NCBI GenBank assembly: GCA_003116995.1
Contig: BDSL01000053.1
Location: 1-64,000 of the forward strand
Source of the DNA: Yamagishiella unicocca
Lineage: Eukaryota > Chlorophyta > Chlorophyceae > Chlamydomonadales > Volvocaceae
Length of the DNA: 64,000 nucleotides
Direction of reading: 5' to 3'
Each line of letters opens with the position of its first letter. Position 1 is the first letter of the stretch. This document shows, in pieces, positions 1 to 12,597 of the stretch. The notes under the pieces are model-generated. The model had not been told where the DNA came from. It made no database searches and saw only the letters and a program-made list of their open reading frames with translations. Both the position numbers and the translations under genes were made by a program.

Positions 1-808
1 ACTGACATTGCACCGCATTGGCGCATAAGCGGCACCGCACCGCATAGGCACATAGGTGCGTACGTGGCACTGCACCACATAGGCACAATAGGCGGCACCG
101 CACCGCATAGGCACATACGTGCGTACGTGGCACTGCACCACATAGGCACATAGGCGGCACCACACCACATAGGCACATACGCGGCAGCGCACCGCATAGG
201 TGACATCGCACCGCATAGGCGCACCGCATAGGTGACATCACACCGCATAGGCGCGCACGTCGTACTACACAAGCACGTAGCTAGCACTGCACCTCATAAG
301 CACGTACGTCACATCGCACCGCATAGGCACATAGGCGGCACCACACCACATAAGCGCATAGGCAGCACCGCACCGCATAGGCGCATACGCGGCACCGCAC
401 CGCATAGGCGGCACCGCACCGCAGAGGCGCATAGGTGGCACCGCACCGCATAGGTAACATCGCACCGCATAGCCGCATACGTGCACCACACCGCATAGGC
501 AACACCACCGCATAGGCGCATAGGCGGCACCGCACCGCATAGATAGCATCGCACCGCATAGGCGCATACGTGGCACCACACCGCATAGCCACATAGGCGG
601 CGTCGCACCGCTTAGGTGCACAGGTGGCACCGCACCGCATAGCTAACATCGCACCGCATAGGCACATAGGCGGCAGTGCACCGCATAGGCAACATCGCAC
701 CGCATAGGCGCATAGGCGCCACCCCACCGCATAGCTGACGCCGCACGGCATACGCGCATAGGCGCACCGCACCGCATTGGCAACATTATACCGCATAGGC
801 GCATAACT
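1..808 (-). repeat. 8/19-bp modular minisatellite, block 1
   Basis: This is the reverse-strand copy of the minisatellite block, cut by the window edge. It differs from block 2 by several single-base and short indels (for example at 488-505 compared with 4225-4260). Confidence 0.9.
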
Positions 809-1457
809 GACATTAGCACTTAAGTAGTACTAGGCACCACACACAAGCACTCCAGCACCACATGGCCATGTAGGTGACACACATAACCACATACAGCAAC
901 ATCATCGATCATCGCCACCGCACTGACAGTTAGTAACAGCAGTTAGTAACTGACAGTTAGTAACCCGCACTTCCTAACTGCCAGTTAGTAACCGGCAGTT
1001 ACTAACCGACACTTAGTAACCGTCAGTTACCGGTTGATGGATACTAGTTGCTGACAGTTGGCAGTTGGCCGTTCCAACTCACACCCTGCAACCCGCAATT
1101 CCTGCAAGCACAGCCCTGCAAGTATACTCCTGCAAGCATATGCCTGCAAGTATATACTCTGTGCACAACCATATCCTTTGCAAGCATATGCCTGCAAGTA
1201 TATGCCCTGCAAGCATAGCCCTGCAAGCATAAGCCTGCAAGCGTACACGCCCATTGCGGCCCGCCCGCATGTCACGGCTGCCCCCGGCCGGCGGGGAGGT
1301 AAGCCCACTCGCGCAGCCCTTGCGCAGCTTGTATGAAGGTGACCAATGTGCGAGCAGCCTTTTTAGGCGCAGCGCATATGGCGCCTTGCGCATAGGATTG
1401 CGCCATGCCGCGCGCGCCTGCACAGCGCCGCTATGCACCTGCGCGAAGAAGCGAGAG

Positions 1458-1491
1458 GTCGCCGGTTCGAAACCCGGCGACCGCAATTTTT
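1458..1491 (+). promoter_or_regulatory. RNA polymerase III B-box-like hairpin with T-run (array copy 1)
   Basis: GGTTCGAAACC at 1464-1474 matches the tRNA B-box consensus GGTTCGANNCC. It lies in a perfect 8-bp stem (1458-1465 with 1474-1481). A TTTTT run at 1487-1491 would act as a Pol III stop. The T-loop would be 8 nt, one more than in a true tRNA, and no full cloverleaf can be drawn, so this is a tRNA-derived fragment at most. Confidence 0.5.
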
Positions 1492-1947
1492 GCATTTCGC
1501 GCGCAGATGCAAAAGACAGCGCGATAGCGATACCCGATGCCTGATGGTGATAGCCGACGCCTGATACTGATAGCCGACGCCTGATAGGTCACGCCCGATA
1601 GCACGATAGCCCCATAGCTGACACCTGCTGCCTGCCGCCTTGCAGCCCCCGCCAGCGGCCGCCCACTGTGCCAATTGAAGCCATTCCTTTTGCAATGCGC
1701 CTAAATGAATGGCCGCACAACCTATCAGCATCAGAGCACCCACCAGGCGCGCGCCCACTTGACACACAGTGTGACCCACTGGCACATGCAGCACGGCCAG
1801 CACCCGCCCACTGAGCTGATTGATGCCATTCCTTTTCCAATGCACCATAAATGAATAGCCCACACAACCTATCAGCATCACAGCAGCCAACAGCCGCGCG
1901 CCCAGCTGACACCCAGTGCAGGAAGACACACAGTGTCACCACCCGCA

Positions 1948-4566
1948 TAGGCACATAGGCGGCACCACACCACATAGCCACATAGGCGGCAGCGCACCAC
2001 ATAGGTGACATCGCACCGCATAGGCGCATAGCTAACGTCGCACCGCATAGGCGGCACCGCACCGCATAGGCGCATAGCGGCACCGCACCGCATAGGCACA
2101 TAGGCACCACACCACATAGCCACATAGGCGGCAGCGCACCGCATAGGTGACATCGCACCGCATAGGCGCATAGCTAACGTCGCACCGCATAGGCGGCACC
2201 GCACCGCATAGGCGCATAGGCGGCACCGCACCGCATAGGTCACATCGCACCGCATAGGCACGTACGTGGTACTACACGAGCACGTACCTAGCACTGCACC
2301 TCATAAGCACGTAGATGGCCTCGCATAACTGACATTGCACCACATAACCGCATAAGCGGCACCACACCACATAGCCACATAGGCGGCAGCGCACCGCATA
2401 GGTGACATCGCACCGCATAGGCGCATAGCTAACGTCGCACCGCATAGGCGGCACCGCACCGCATAGGCGCATAGGCGGCACTGCACCGCATAGGTGACAT
2501 CGCACCGCATAGGCGCATACACCGCATAGGCGCACCACACCGCATAGGCGCATACACCACATAGGCGCCACACCGCATAGCTCACGTCGCACCGCATACG
2601 CGCGTAGGTGGCAGCGCACCGCATAGCTGACGTCACACTCCATAGGTGCATAGGTGGCACCGCATAGGCGCATAGGTGGCACCGCATAGGCGCATAGGTG
2701 GCACCGCATAGGCACATAGCTGGCACCGCACCGCATAGGCGACACTGCACCGCATAGATAGCATCGCACCGCATAGGCGCATACGTGGCACCACACCGCA
2801 TAGGCACATAGGCGGCAGCGCACCGCATAGCTGACGTCGCACCGCTTAGGTGCACAGGCACCGCATAGGCACATAGGCGGCAGTGCACCGCATAACTAAC
2901 ACCGCACCAATAGGCGCAAGCGGCACCACACCGCATAGGCGACGCCGCACCGCATACGCACATAGGCGGCACCGCACCGCATTGGCAACATTATACCGCA
3001 TAGGCGCATAACTGACATTGCACCGCATTGGCGCATAAGCGGCACCGCACCGCATAGGCACATAGGTGCGTACGTGGCACTGCACCACATAGGCACATAG
3101 GCGGCACCACACCACATAGGCACATACGCGGCAGCGCACCGCATAGGTGACATCGCACCGCAAGGCGCACCGCATAGGTGACATCACACCGCATAGGCGC
3201 GCACGTCGTACTACACAAGCACGTAGCTAGCACTGCACCTCATAAGCACGTACGTGACATCGCACCGCATAGGCACATAGGCGGCACCACACCACATAGG
3301 CGCATAGGCAGCACCGCACCGCATAGGCGCATAGGCGGCACCGCACCGCATAGGCGGCACCGCACCGCAGAGGCGCATAGGTGGCACCGCACCGCATAGG
3401 TAACATCGCACCGCATAGCCGCATACGTGGCACCACACCGCATAGGCAACACCGCACCGCATAGGCGCATAGGCGGCACCGCACCGCATAGATAGCATCG
3501 CACCGCATAGGCGCATACGTGGCACCACACCGCATAGGCACATAGGCGGCGTCGCACCGCTTAGGTGCACAGGTGGCACCGCACCGCATAGGTAACATCG
3601 CACCGCATAGGCACATAGGCGGCAGTGCACCGCATAGGCAACATCGCACCGCATAGGCGCATAGGCGCCACCCCACCGCATAGCTGACGCCGCACCGCAT
3701 ACGCGCATAGGCGGCACCGCACCGCATTGGCAACATTATACCGCATAGGCGCATAACTGACATTGCACCGCATTGGCGCATAAGCGGCACCGCACCGCAT
3801 AGGCACATAGGTGCGTACGTGGCACTGCACCACATAGGCACATAGGCGGCACCGCACCGCATAGGCACATACGTGCGTACGTGGCACTGCACCACATAGG
3901 CACATAGGCGGCACCACACCACATAGGCACATACGCGGCAGCGCACCGCATAGGTGACATCGCACCGCATAGGCGCACCGCATAGGTGACATCACACCGC
4001 ATAGGCGCGCACGTCGTACTACACAAGCACGTAGCTAGCACTGCACCTCATAAGCACGTACGTCACATCGCACCGCATAGGCACATAGGCGGCACCACAC
4101 CACATAAGCGCATAGGCAGCACCGCACCGCATAGGCGCATACGCGGCACCGCACCGCATAGGCGGCACCGCACCGCAGAGGCGCATAGGTGGCACCGCAC
4201 CGCATAGGTAACATCGCACCGCATAGCCGCATACGTGGCACCACACCGCATAGGCAACACCGCACCGCATAGGCGCATAGGCGGCACCGCACCGCATAGA
4301 TAGCATCGCACCGCATAGGCGCATACGTGGCACCACACCGCATAGCCACATAGGCGGCGTCGCACCGCTTAGGTGCACAGGTGGCACCGCACCGCATAGC
4401 TAACATCGCACCGCATAGGCACATAGGCGGCAGTGCACCGCATAGGCAACATCGCACCGCATAGGCGCATAGGCGCCACCCCACCGCATAGCTGACGCCG
4501 CACGGCATACGCGCATAGGCGGCACCGCACCGCATTGGCAACATTATACCGCATAGGCGCATAACT
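1948..4566 (-). repeat. 8/19-bp modular minisatellite, block 2
   Basis: Read on the minus strand, the block is built from a 19-bp module (ctatgcggtgcggtgccgc and variants) and an 8-bp module (ctatgcgc or ctatgtgc). One 19-mer plus one 8-mer makes 27 bp, which keeps all frames open and explains the long Met/Arg/Cys/Ala-rich spurious reading frames. Confidence 0.92.
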
Positions 4567-5092
4567 GACATTAGCACTTAAGTAGTACTAGGCACCACAC
4601 ACAAGCACTCCAGCACCACATGGCCATGTAGGTGACACACATAACCACATACAGCAACATCATCGATCATCGCCACCGCACTGACAGTTAGTAACAGCAG
4701 TTAGTAACTGACAGTTAGTAACCCGCACTTCCTAACTGCCAGTTAGTAACCGGCAGTTACTAACCGACACTTAGTAACCGTCAGTTACCGGTTGATGGAT
4801 ACTAGTTGCTGACAGTTGGCAGTTGGCCGTTCCAACTCACACCCTGCAACCCGCAATTCCTGCAAGCACAGCCCTGCAAGTATACTCCTGCAAGCATATG
4901 CCTGCAAGTATATACTCTGTGCACAACCATATCCTTTGCAAGCATATGCCTGCAAGTATAGCCCTGCAAGCATAGCCCTGCAAGCATAAGCCTGCAAGCG
5001 TACACGCCCATTGCGGCCCGCCCGCATGTCACGGCTGCCCCCGGCCCCGGCGGGGGAGGTAAGCCCACTCGCGCAGCCCTTGCGCAGCTTGT

Positions 5093-5174
5093 GCTGGGGG
5101 ATGGCGAATCCTAGCGCAGGCGCCATATGGCGCCTTGCGCATAGGCGCGCACATTGCCCCATGTCCCCTGGTAC
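5093..5174. other. Centre (spacer) of the large palindrome
   Basis: This is 82 bp of sequence between the two inverted arms. It resembles a rearranged, shortened version of the segment that normally precedes the conserved box (compare 8870-8950), including a CGCCATATGGCG palindrome. The ~300-bp B-box segment found at the other unit junctions is missing here. The turning point is therefore a rearranged unit junction and not unrelated DNA. Confidence 0.85.
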
Positions 5175-5261
5175 ACAAGCTGCGCAAGGGCTGCGCGAGT
5201 GGGCTTACCTCCCCCGCCGGGGCCGGGGGCAGCCGTGACATGCGGGCGGGCCGCAATGGGC

Positions 5262-5422
5262 GTGTACGCTTGCAGGCTTATGCTTGCAGGGCTATGCTTG
5301 CAGGGCTATACTTGCAGGCATATGCTTGCAAAGGATATGGTTGTGCACAGAGTATATACTTGCAGGCATATGCTTGCAGGAGTATACTTGCAGGGCTGTG
5401 CTTGCAGGAATTGCGGGTTGCA
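5262..5422 (+). repeat. Short minisatellite with TGCTTGCAGG core
   Basis: About ten degenerate 15-20-bp units containing the core tgcttgcagg/catatgcttgcagg. The same block occurs at 9038-9200 and, inverted, at 1080-1240 and 4855-5005. Confidence 0.8.
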
Positions 5423-5477
5423 GGGTGTGAGTTGGAACGGCCAACTGCCAACTGTCAGCAACTAGTATCCATCAACC

Positions 5478-5586
5478 GGTAACTGACGGTTACTAAGTGT
5501 CGGTTAGTAACTGCCGGTTACTAACTGGCAGTTAGGAAGTGCGGGTTACTAACTGTCAGTTACTAACTGCTGTTACTAACTGTCAG
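5478..5586 (+). repeat. Short minisatellite with GTTACTAACTG core
   Basis: Six to seven degenerate ~16-bp units based on ggttactaactggcag. It is mirrored at 4682-4790 and 923-1030 and repeated at 9254-9362. Confidence 0.8.
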
Positions 5587-5697
5587 TGCGGTGGCGATGA
5601 TCGATGATGTTGCTGTATGTGGTTATGTGTGTCACCTACATGGCCATGTGGTGCTGGGAGTGCTTGTGTGTGGTGCCTAGTACTACTTAAGTGCTAA

Positions 5698-8332
5698 TGT
5701 CAGTTATGCGCCTATGCGGTATAATGTTGCCAATGCGGTGCGGTGCCGCCTATGCGCGTATGCCGTGCGGCGTCAGCTATGCGGTGGGGTGGCGCCTATG
5801 CGCCTATGCGGTGCGATGTTGCCTATGCGGTGCACTGCCGCCTATGTGCCTATGCGGTGCGATGTTAGCTATGCGGTGCGGTGCCACCTGTGCACCTAAG
5901 CGGTGCGACGCCGCCTATGTGGCTATGCGGTGTGGTGCCACGTATGCGCCTATGCGGTGCGATGCTATCTATGCGGTGCGGTGCCGCCTATGCGCCTATG
6001 CGGTGCGGTGTTGCCTATGCGGTGTGGTGCCACGTATGCGGCTATGCGGTGCGATGTTACCTATGCGGTGCGGTGCCACCTATGCGCCTCTGCGGTGCGG
6101 TGCCGCCTATGCGGTGCGGTGCCGCGTATGCGCCTATGCGGTGCGGTGCTGCCTATGCGCTTATGTGGTGTGGTGCCGCCTATGTGCCTATGCGGTGCGA
6201 TGTGACGTACGTGCTTATGAGGTGCAGTGCTAGCTACGTGCTTGTGTAGTACGACGTGCGCGCCTATGCGGTGTGATGTCACCTATGCGGTGCGCCTATG
6301 CGGTGCGATGTCACCTATGCGGTGCGCTGCCGCGTATGTGCCTATGTGGTGTGGTGCCGCCTATGTGCCTATGTGGTGCAGTGCCACGTACGCACGTATG
6401 TGCCTATGCGGTGCGGTGCCGCCTATGTGCCTATGTGGTGCAGTGCCACGTACGCACCTATGTGCCTATGCGGTGCGGTGCCGCTTATGCGCCAATGCGG
6501 TGCAATGTCAGTTATGCGCCTATGCGGTATAATGTTGCCAATGCGGTGCGGTGCCGCCTATGCGCGTATGCGGTGCGGCGTCAGCTATGCGGTGGGGTGG
6601 CGCCTATGCGCCTATGCGGTGCGATGTTGCCTATGCGGTGCACTGCCGCCTATGTGCCTATGCGGTGCGATGTTACCTATGCGGTGCGGTGCCACCTGTG
6701 CACCTAAGCGGTGCGACGCCGCCTATGTGCCTATGCGGTGTGGTGCCACGTATGCGCCTATGCGGTGCGATGCTATCTATGCGGTGCGGTGCCGCCTATG
6801 CGCCTATGCGGTGCGGTGTTGCCTATGCGGTGTGGTGCCACGTATGCGGCTATGCGGTGCGATGTTACCTATGCGGTGCGGTGCCACCTATGCGCCTCTG
6901 CGGTGCGGTGCCGCCTATGCGGTGCGGTGCCGCCTATGCGCCTATGCGGTGCGGTGCTGCCTATGCGCCTATGTGGTGTGGTGCCGCCTATGTGCCTATG
7001 CGGTGCGATGTCACGTACGTGCTTATGAGGTGCAGTGCTAGCTACGTGCTTGTGTAGTACGACGTGCGCGCCTATGCGGTGTGATGTCACCTATGCGGTG
7101 CGCCTATGCGGTGCGATGTCACCTATGCGGTGCGCTGCCGCGTATGTGCCTATGTGGTGTGGTGCCGCCTATGTGCCTATGTGGTGCAGTGCCACGTACG
7201 CACCTATGTGCCTATGCGGTGCGGTGCCGCTTATGCGCCAATGCGGTGCAATGTCAGTTATGCGCCTATGCGGTATAATGTTGCCAATGCGGTGCGGTGC
7301 CGCCTATGTGCGTATGCGGTGCGGCGTCGCCTATGCGGTGTGGTGCCGCCTATGCGCCTATGCGGTGCGGTGTTAGTTATGCGGTGCACTGCCGCCTATG
7401 TGCCTATGCGGTGCCTGTGCACCTAAGCGGTGCGACGTCAGCTATGCGGTGCGCTGCCGCCTATGTGCCTATGCGGTGTGGTGCCACGTATGCGCCTATG
7501 CGGTGCGATGCTATCTATGCGGTGCAGTGTCGCCTATGCGGTGCGGTGCCAGCTATGTGCCTATGCGGTGCCACCTATGCGCCTATGCGGTGCCACCTAT
7601 GCGCCTATGCGGTGCCACCTATGCACCTATGGAGTGTGACGTCAGCTATGCGGTGCGCTGCCACCTACGCGCGTATGCGGTGCGACGTGAGCTATGCGGT
7701 GTGGCGCCTATGTGGTGTATGCGCCTATGCGGTGTGGTGCGCCTATGCGGTGTATGCGCCTATGCGGTGCGATGTCACCTATGCGGTGCAGTGCCGCCTA
7801 TGCGCCTATGCGGTGCGGTGCCGCCTATGCGGTGCGACGTTAGCTATGCGCCTATGCGGTGCGATGTCACCTATGCGGTGCGCTGCCGCCTATGTGGCTA
7901 TGTGGTGTGGTGCCGCTTATGCGGTTATGTGGTGCAATGTCAGTTATGCGAGGCCATCTACGTGCTTATGAGGTGCAGTGCTAGGTACGTGCTCGTGTAG
8001 TACCACGTACGTGCCTATGCGGTGCGATGTGACCTATGCGGTGCGGTGCCGCCTATGCGCCTATGCGGTGCGGTGCCGCCTATGCGGTGCGACGTTAGCT
8101 ATGCGCCTATGCGGTGCGATGTCACCTATGCGGTGCGCTGCCGCCTATGTGGCTATGTGGTGTGGTGCCGCCTATGTGCCTATGCGGTGCGGTGCCGCCT
8201 ATGCGCCTATGCGGTGCGGTGCCGCCTATGCGGTGCGACGTTAGCTATGCGCCTATGCGGTGCGATGTCACCTATGTGGTGCGCTGCCGCCTATGTGGCT
8301 ATGTGGTGTGGTGCCGCCTATGTGCCTATGCG
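5698..8332 (+). repeat. 8/19-bp modular minisatellite, block 3
   Basis: This is the plus-oriented mirror image of block 2. It shows the same order of variant modules and near-identity to block 4 at an offset of 3776 bp. Confidence 0.92.
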
Positions 8333-8337
8333 GGTGG

Positions 8338-8670
8338 GTGACACTGTGTGTCTTCCTGCACTGGGTGTCAGCTGGGCGCGCGGCTGTTGGCTGCTGTGAT
8401 GCTGATAGGTTGTGTGGCTATTCATTTATGGTGCATTGGAAAAGGAATGGCATCAATCAGCTCAGTGGGCGGGTGCTGGCACCGTGCTGCATGTGCCAGT
8501 GGGTCACACTGTGTGTCAAGTGGGCGCGCGCCTGGTGGGTGCTCTGATGCTGATAGGTTGTGCGGCCATTCATTTAGGGCGCATTGCAAAAGGAATGGCT
8601 TCAATTGGCACAGTGGGCGGCCGCTGGCGGGGGCTGCAAGGCGGCAGGCAGCAGGTGTCAGCTATGGGGC
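8338..8670 (+). repeat. Two ~170-bp tandem copies inside the satellite unit
   Basis: Both copies contain the sequence gctgataggttgtg followed by a (g/c)cattcattta tract and an aaaaggaatgg tract. They start near 8338 and 8505. Homologous pairs lie at 12114-12446 and, inverted, at 1610-1945. Confidence 0.75.
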
Positions 8671-8788
8671 TATCGTGCTATCGGGCGTGACCTATCAGGC
8701 GTCGGCTATCAGTATCAGGCGTCGGCTATCACCATCAGGCATCGGGTATCGCTATCGCGCTGTCTTTTGCATCTGCGCGCGAAATGCA

Positions 8789-8821
8789 AAAATTGCGGTC
8801 GCCGGGTTTCGAACCGGCGAC
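8789..8821 (-). promoter_or_regulatory. B-box-like hairpin (array copy 2)
   Basis: Same element as at 1458-1491 but on the minus strand: B-box at 8805-8815, stem 8798-8805/8814-8821. The A-run just below it reads as a T-run on the minus strand. Confidence 0.5.
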
Positions 8822-9473
8822 CTCTCGCTTCTTCGCGCAGGTGCATAGCGGCGCTGTGCAGGCGGCGCGCAGGGGCATGGCGCAATCCTATGCGCAAGGC
8901 GCCATATGCGCTGCGCCTAAAAAGGCTGCTCGCACATTGGTCACCTTCATACAAGCTGCGCAAGGGCTGCGCGAGTGGGCTTACCTCCCCCGCCGGGGCC
9001 GGGGGCAGCCGTGACATGCGGGCGGGCCGCAATGGGCGTGTACGCTTGCAGGCTTATGCTTGCAGGGCTATGCTTGCAGGGCATATACTTGCAGGCATAT
9101 GCTTGCAAAGGATATGGTTGTGCACAGAGTATATACTTGCAGGCATATGCTTGCAGGAGTATACTTGCAGGGCTGTGCTTGCAGGAATTGCGGGTTGCAG
9201 GGTGTGAGTTGGAACGGCCAACTGCCAACTGTCAGCAACTAGTATCCATCAACCGGTAACTGACGGTTACTAAGTGTCGGTTAGTAACTGCCGGTTACTA
9301 ACTGGCAGTTAGGAAGTGCGGGTTACTAACTGTCAGTTACTAACTGCTGTTACTAACTGTCAGTGCGGTGGCGATGATCGATGATGTTGCTGTATGTGGT
9401 TATGTGTGTCACCTACATGGCCATGTGGTGCTGGAGTGCTTGTGTGTGGTGCCTAGTACTACTTAAGTGCTAA

Positions 9474-12108
9474 TGTCAGTTATGCGCCTATGCGGTATAA
9501 TGTTGCCAATGCGGTGCGGTGCCGCCTATGCGCGTATGCCGTGCGGCGTCAGCTATGCGGTGGGGTGGCGCCTATGCGCCTATGCGGTGCGATGTTGCCT
9601 ATGCGGTGCACTGCCGCCTATGTGCCTATGCGGTGCGATGTTAGCTATGCGGTGCGGTGCCACCTGTGCACCTAAGCGGTGCGACGCCGCCTATGTGGCT
9701 ATGCGGTGTGGTGCCACGTATGCGCCTATGCGGTGCGATGCTATCTATGCGGTGCGGTGCCGCCTATGCGCCTATGCGGTGCGGTGTTGCCTATGCGGTG
9801 TGGTGCCACGTATGCGGCTATGCGGTGCGATGTTACCTATGCGGTGCGGTGCCACCTATGCGCCTCTGCGGTGCGGTGCCGCCTATGCGGTGCGGTGCCG
9901 CGTATGCGCCTATGCGGTGCGGTGCTGCCTATGCGCTTATGTGGTGTGGTGCCGCCTATGTGCCTATGCGGTGCGATGTGACGTACGTGCTTATGAGGTG
10001 CAGTGCTAGCTACGTGCTTGTGTAGTACGACGTGCGCGCCTATGCGGTGTGATGTCACCTATGCGGTGCGCCTATGCGGTGCGATGTCACCTATGCGGTG
10101 CGCTGCCGCGTATGTGCCTATGTGGTGTGGTGCCGCCTATGTGCCTATGTGGTGCAGTGCCACGTACGCACGTATGTGCCTATGCGGTGCGGTGCCGCCT
10201 ATGTGCCTATGTGGTGCAGTGCCACGTACGCACCTATGTGCCTATGCGGTGCGGTGCCGCTTATGCGCCAATGCGGTGCAATGTCAGTTATGCGCCTATG
10301 CGGTATAATGTTGCCAATGCGGTGCGGTGCCGCCTATGCGCGTATGCGGTGCGGCGTCAGCTATGCGGTGGGGTGGCGCCTATGCGCCTATGCGGTGCGA
10401 TGTTGCCTATGCGGTGCACTGCCGCCTATGTGCCTATGCGGTGCGATGTTACCTATGCGGTGCGGTGCCACCTGTGCACCTAAGCGGTGCGACGCCGCCT
10501 ATGTGCCTATGCGGTGTGGTGCCACGTATGCGCCTATGCGGTGCGATGCTATCTATGCGGTGCGGTGCCGCCTATGCGCCTATGCGGTGCGGTGTTGCCT
10601 ATGCGGTGTGGTGCCACGTATGCGGCTATGCGGTGCGATGTTACCTATGCGGTGCGGTGCCACCTATGCGCCTCTGCGGTGCGGTGCCGCCTATGCGGTG
10701 CGGTGCCGCCTATGCGCCTATGCGGTGCGGTGCTGCCTATGCGCCTATGTGGTGTGGTGCCGCCTATGTGCCTATGCGGTGCGATGTCACGTACGTGCTT
10801 ATGAGGTGCAGTGCTAGCTACGTGCTTGTGTAGTACGACGTGCGCGCCTATGCGGTGTGATGTCACCTATGCGGTGCGCCTATGCGGTGCGATGTCACCT
10901 ATGCGGTGCGCTGCCGCGTATGTGCCTATGTGGTGTGGTGCCGCCTATGTGCCTATGTGGTGCAGTGCCACGTACGCACCTATGTGCCTATGCGGTGCGG
11001 TGCCGCTTATGCGCCAATGCGGTGCAATGTCAGTTATGCGCCTATGCGGTATAATGTTGCCAATGCGGTGCGGTGCCGCCTATGTGCGTATGCGGTGCGG
11101 CGTCGCCTATGCGGTGTGGTGCCGCCTATGCGCCTATGCGGTGCGGTGTTAGTTATGCGGTGCACTGCCGCCTATGTGCCTATGCGGTGCCTGTGCACCT
11201 AAGCGGTGCGACGTCAGCTATGCGGTGCGCTGCCGCCTATGTGCCTATGCGGTGTGGTGCCACGTATGCGCCTATGCGGTGCGATGCTATCTATGCGGTG
11301 CAGTGTCGCCTATGCGGTGCGGTGCCAGCTATGTGCCTATGCGGTGCCACCTATGCGCCTATGCGGTGCCACCTATGCGCCTATGCGGTGCCACCTATGC
11401 ACCTATGGAGTGTGACGTCAGCTATGCGGTGCGCTGCCACCTACGCGCGTATGCGGTGCGACGTGAGCTATGCGGTGTGGCGCCTATGTGGTGTATGCGC
11501 CTATGCGGTGTGGTGCGCCTATGCGGTGTATGCGCCTATGCGGTGCGATGTCACCTATGCGGTGCAGTGCCGCCTATGCGCCTATGCGGTGCGGTGCCGC
11601 CTATGCGGTGCGACGTTAGCTATGCGCCTATGCGGTGCGATGTCACCTATGCGGTGCGCTGCCGCCTATGTGGCTATGTGGTGTGGTGCCGCTTATGCGG
11701 TTATGTGGTGCAATGTCAGTTATGCGAGGCCATCTACGTGCTTATGAGGTGCAGTGCTAGGTACGTGCTCGTGTAGTACCACGTACGTGCCTATGCGGTG
11801 CGATGTGACCTATGCGGTGCGGTGCCGCCTATGCGCCTATGCGGTGCGGTGCCGCCTATGCGGTGCGACGTTAGCTATGCGCCTATGCGGTGCGATGTCA
11901 CCTATGCGGTGCGCTGCCGCCTATGTGGCTATGTGGTGTGGTGCCGCCTATGTGCCTATGCGGTGCGGTGCCGCCTATGCGCCTATGCGGTGCGGTGCCG
12001 CCTATGCGGTGCGACGTTAGCTATGCGCCTATGCGGTGCGATGTCACCTATGTGGTGCGCTGCCGCCTATGTGGCTATGTGGTGTGGTGCCGCCTATGTG
12101 CCTATGCG
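9474..12108 (+). repeat. 8/19-bp modular minisatellite, block 4
   Basis: This is the second plus-oriented copy. It matches block 3 base for base wherever the two were compared by eye, except for a one-base difference just outside (an extra G near 5657). Confidence 0.92.
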
Positions 12109-12564
12109 GGTGGGTGACACTGTGTGTCTTCCTGCACTGGGTGTCAGCTGGGCGCGCGGCTGTTGGCTGCTGTGATGCTGATAGGTTGTGTGGCTATTCA
12201 TTTATGGTGCATTGGAAAAGGAATGGCATCAATCAGCTCAGTGGGCGGGTGCTGGCACCGTGCTGCATGTGCCAGTGGGTCACACTGTGTGTCAAGTGGG
12301 CGCGCGCCTGGTGGGTGCTCTGATGCTGATAGGTTGTGCGGCCATTCATTTAGGGCGCATTGCAAAAGGAATGGCTTCAATTGGCACAGTGGGCGGCCGC
12401 TGGCGGGGGCTGCAAGGCGGCAGGCAGCAGGTGTCAGCTATGGGGCTATCGTGCTATCGGGCGTGACCTATCAGGCGTCGGCTATCAGTATCAGGCGTCG
12501 GCTATCACCATCAGGCATCGGGTATCGCTATCGCGCTGTCTTTTGCATCTGCGCGCGAAATGCA

Positions 12565-12597
12565 AAAATTGCGGTCGCCGGGTTTCGAACCGGCGAC
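12565..12597 (-). promoter_or_regulatory. B-box-like hairpin (array copy 3)
   Basis: Third copy, exactly 3776 bp beyond copy 2 (B-box 12581-12591, minus strand). It lies about 150 bp from the real tRNA gene outside the array. Confidence 0.5.

Noticed and set aside
1948..12108. CRISPR-like regular repeats
   Set aside because: Module lengths are 8 and 19 bp with no unique spacers, and the context is clearly eukaryotic nuclear DNA.
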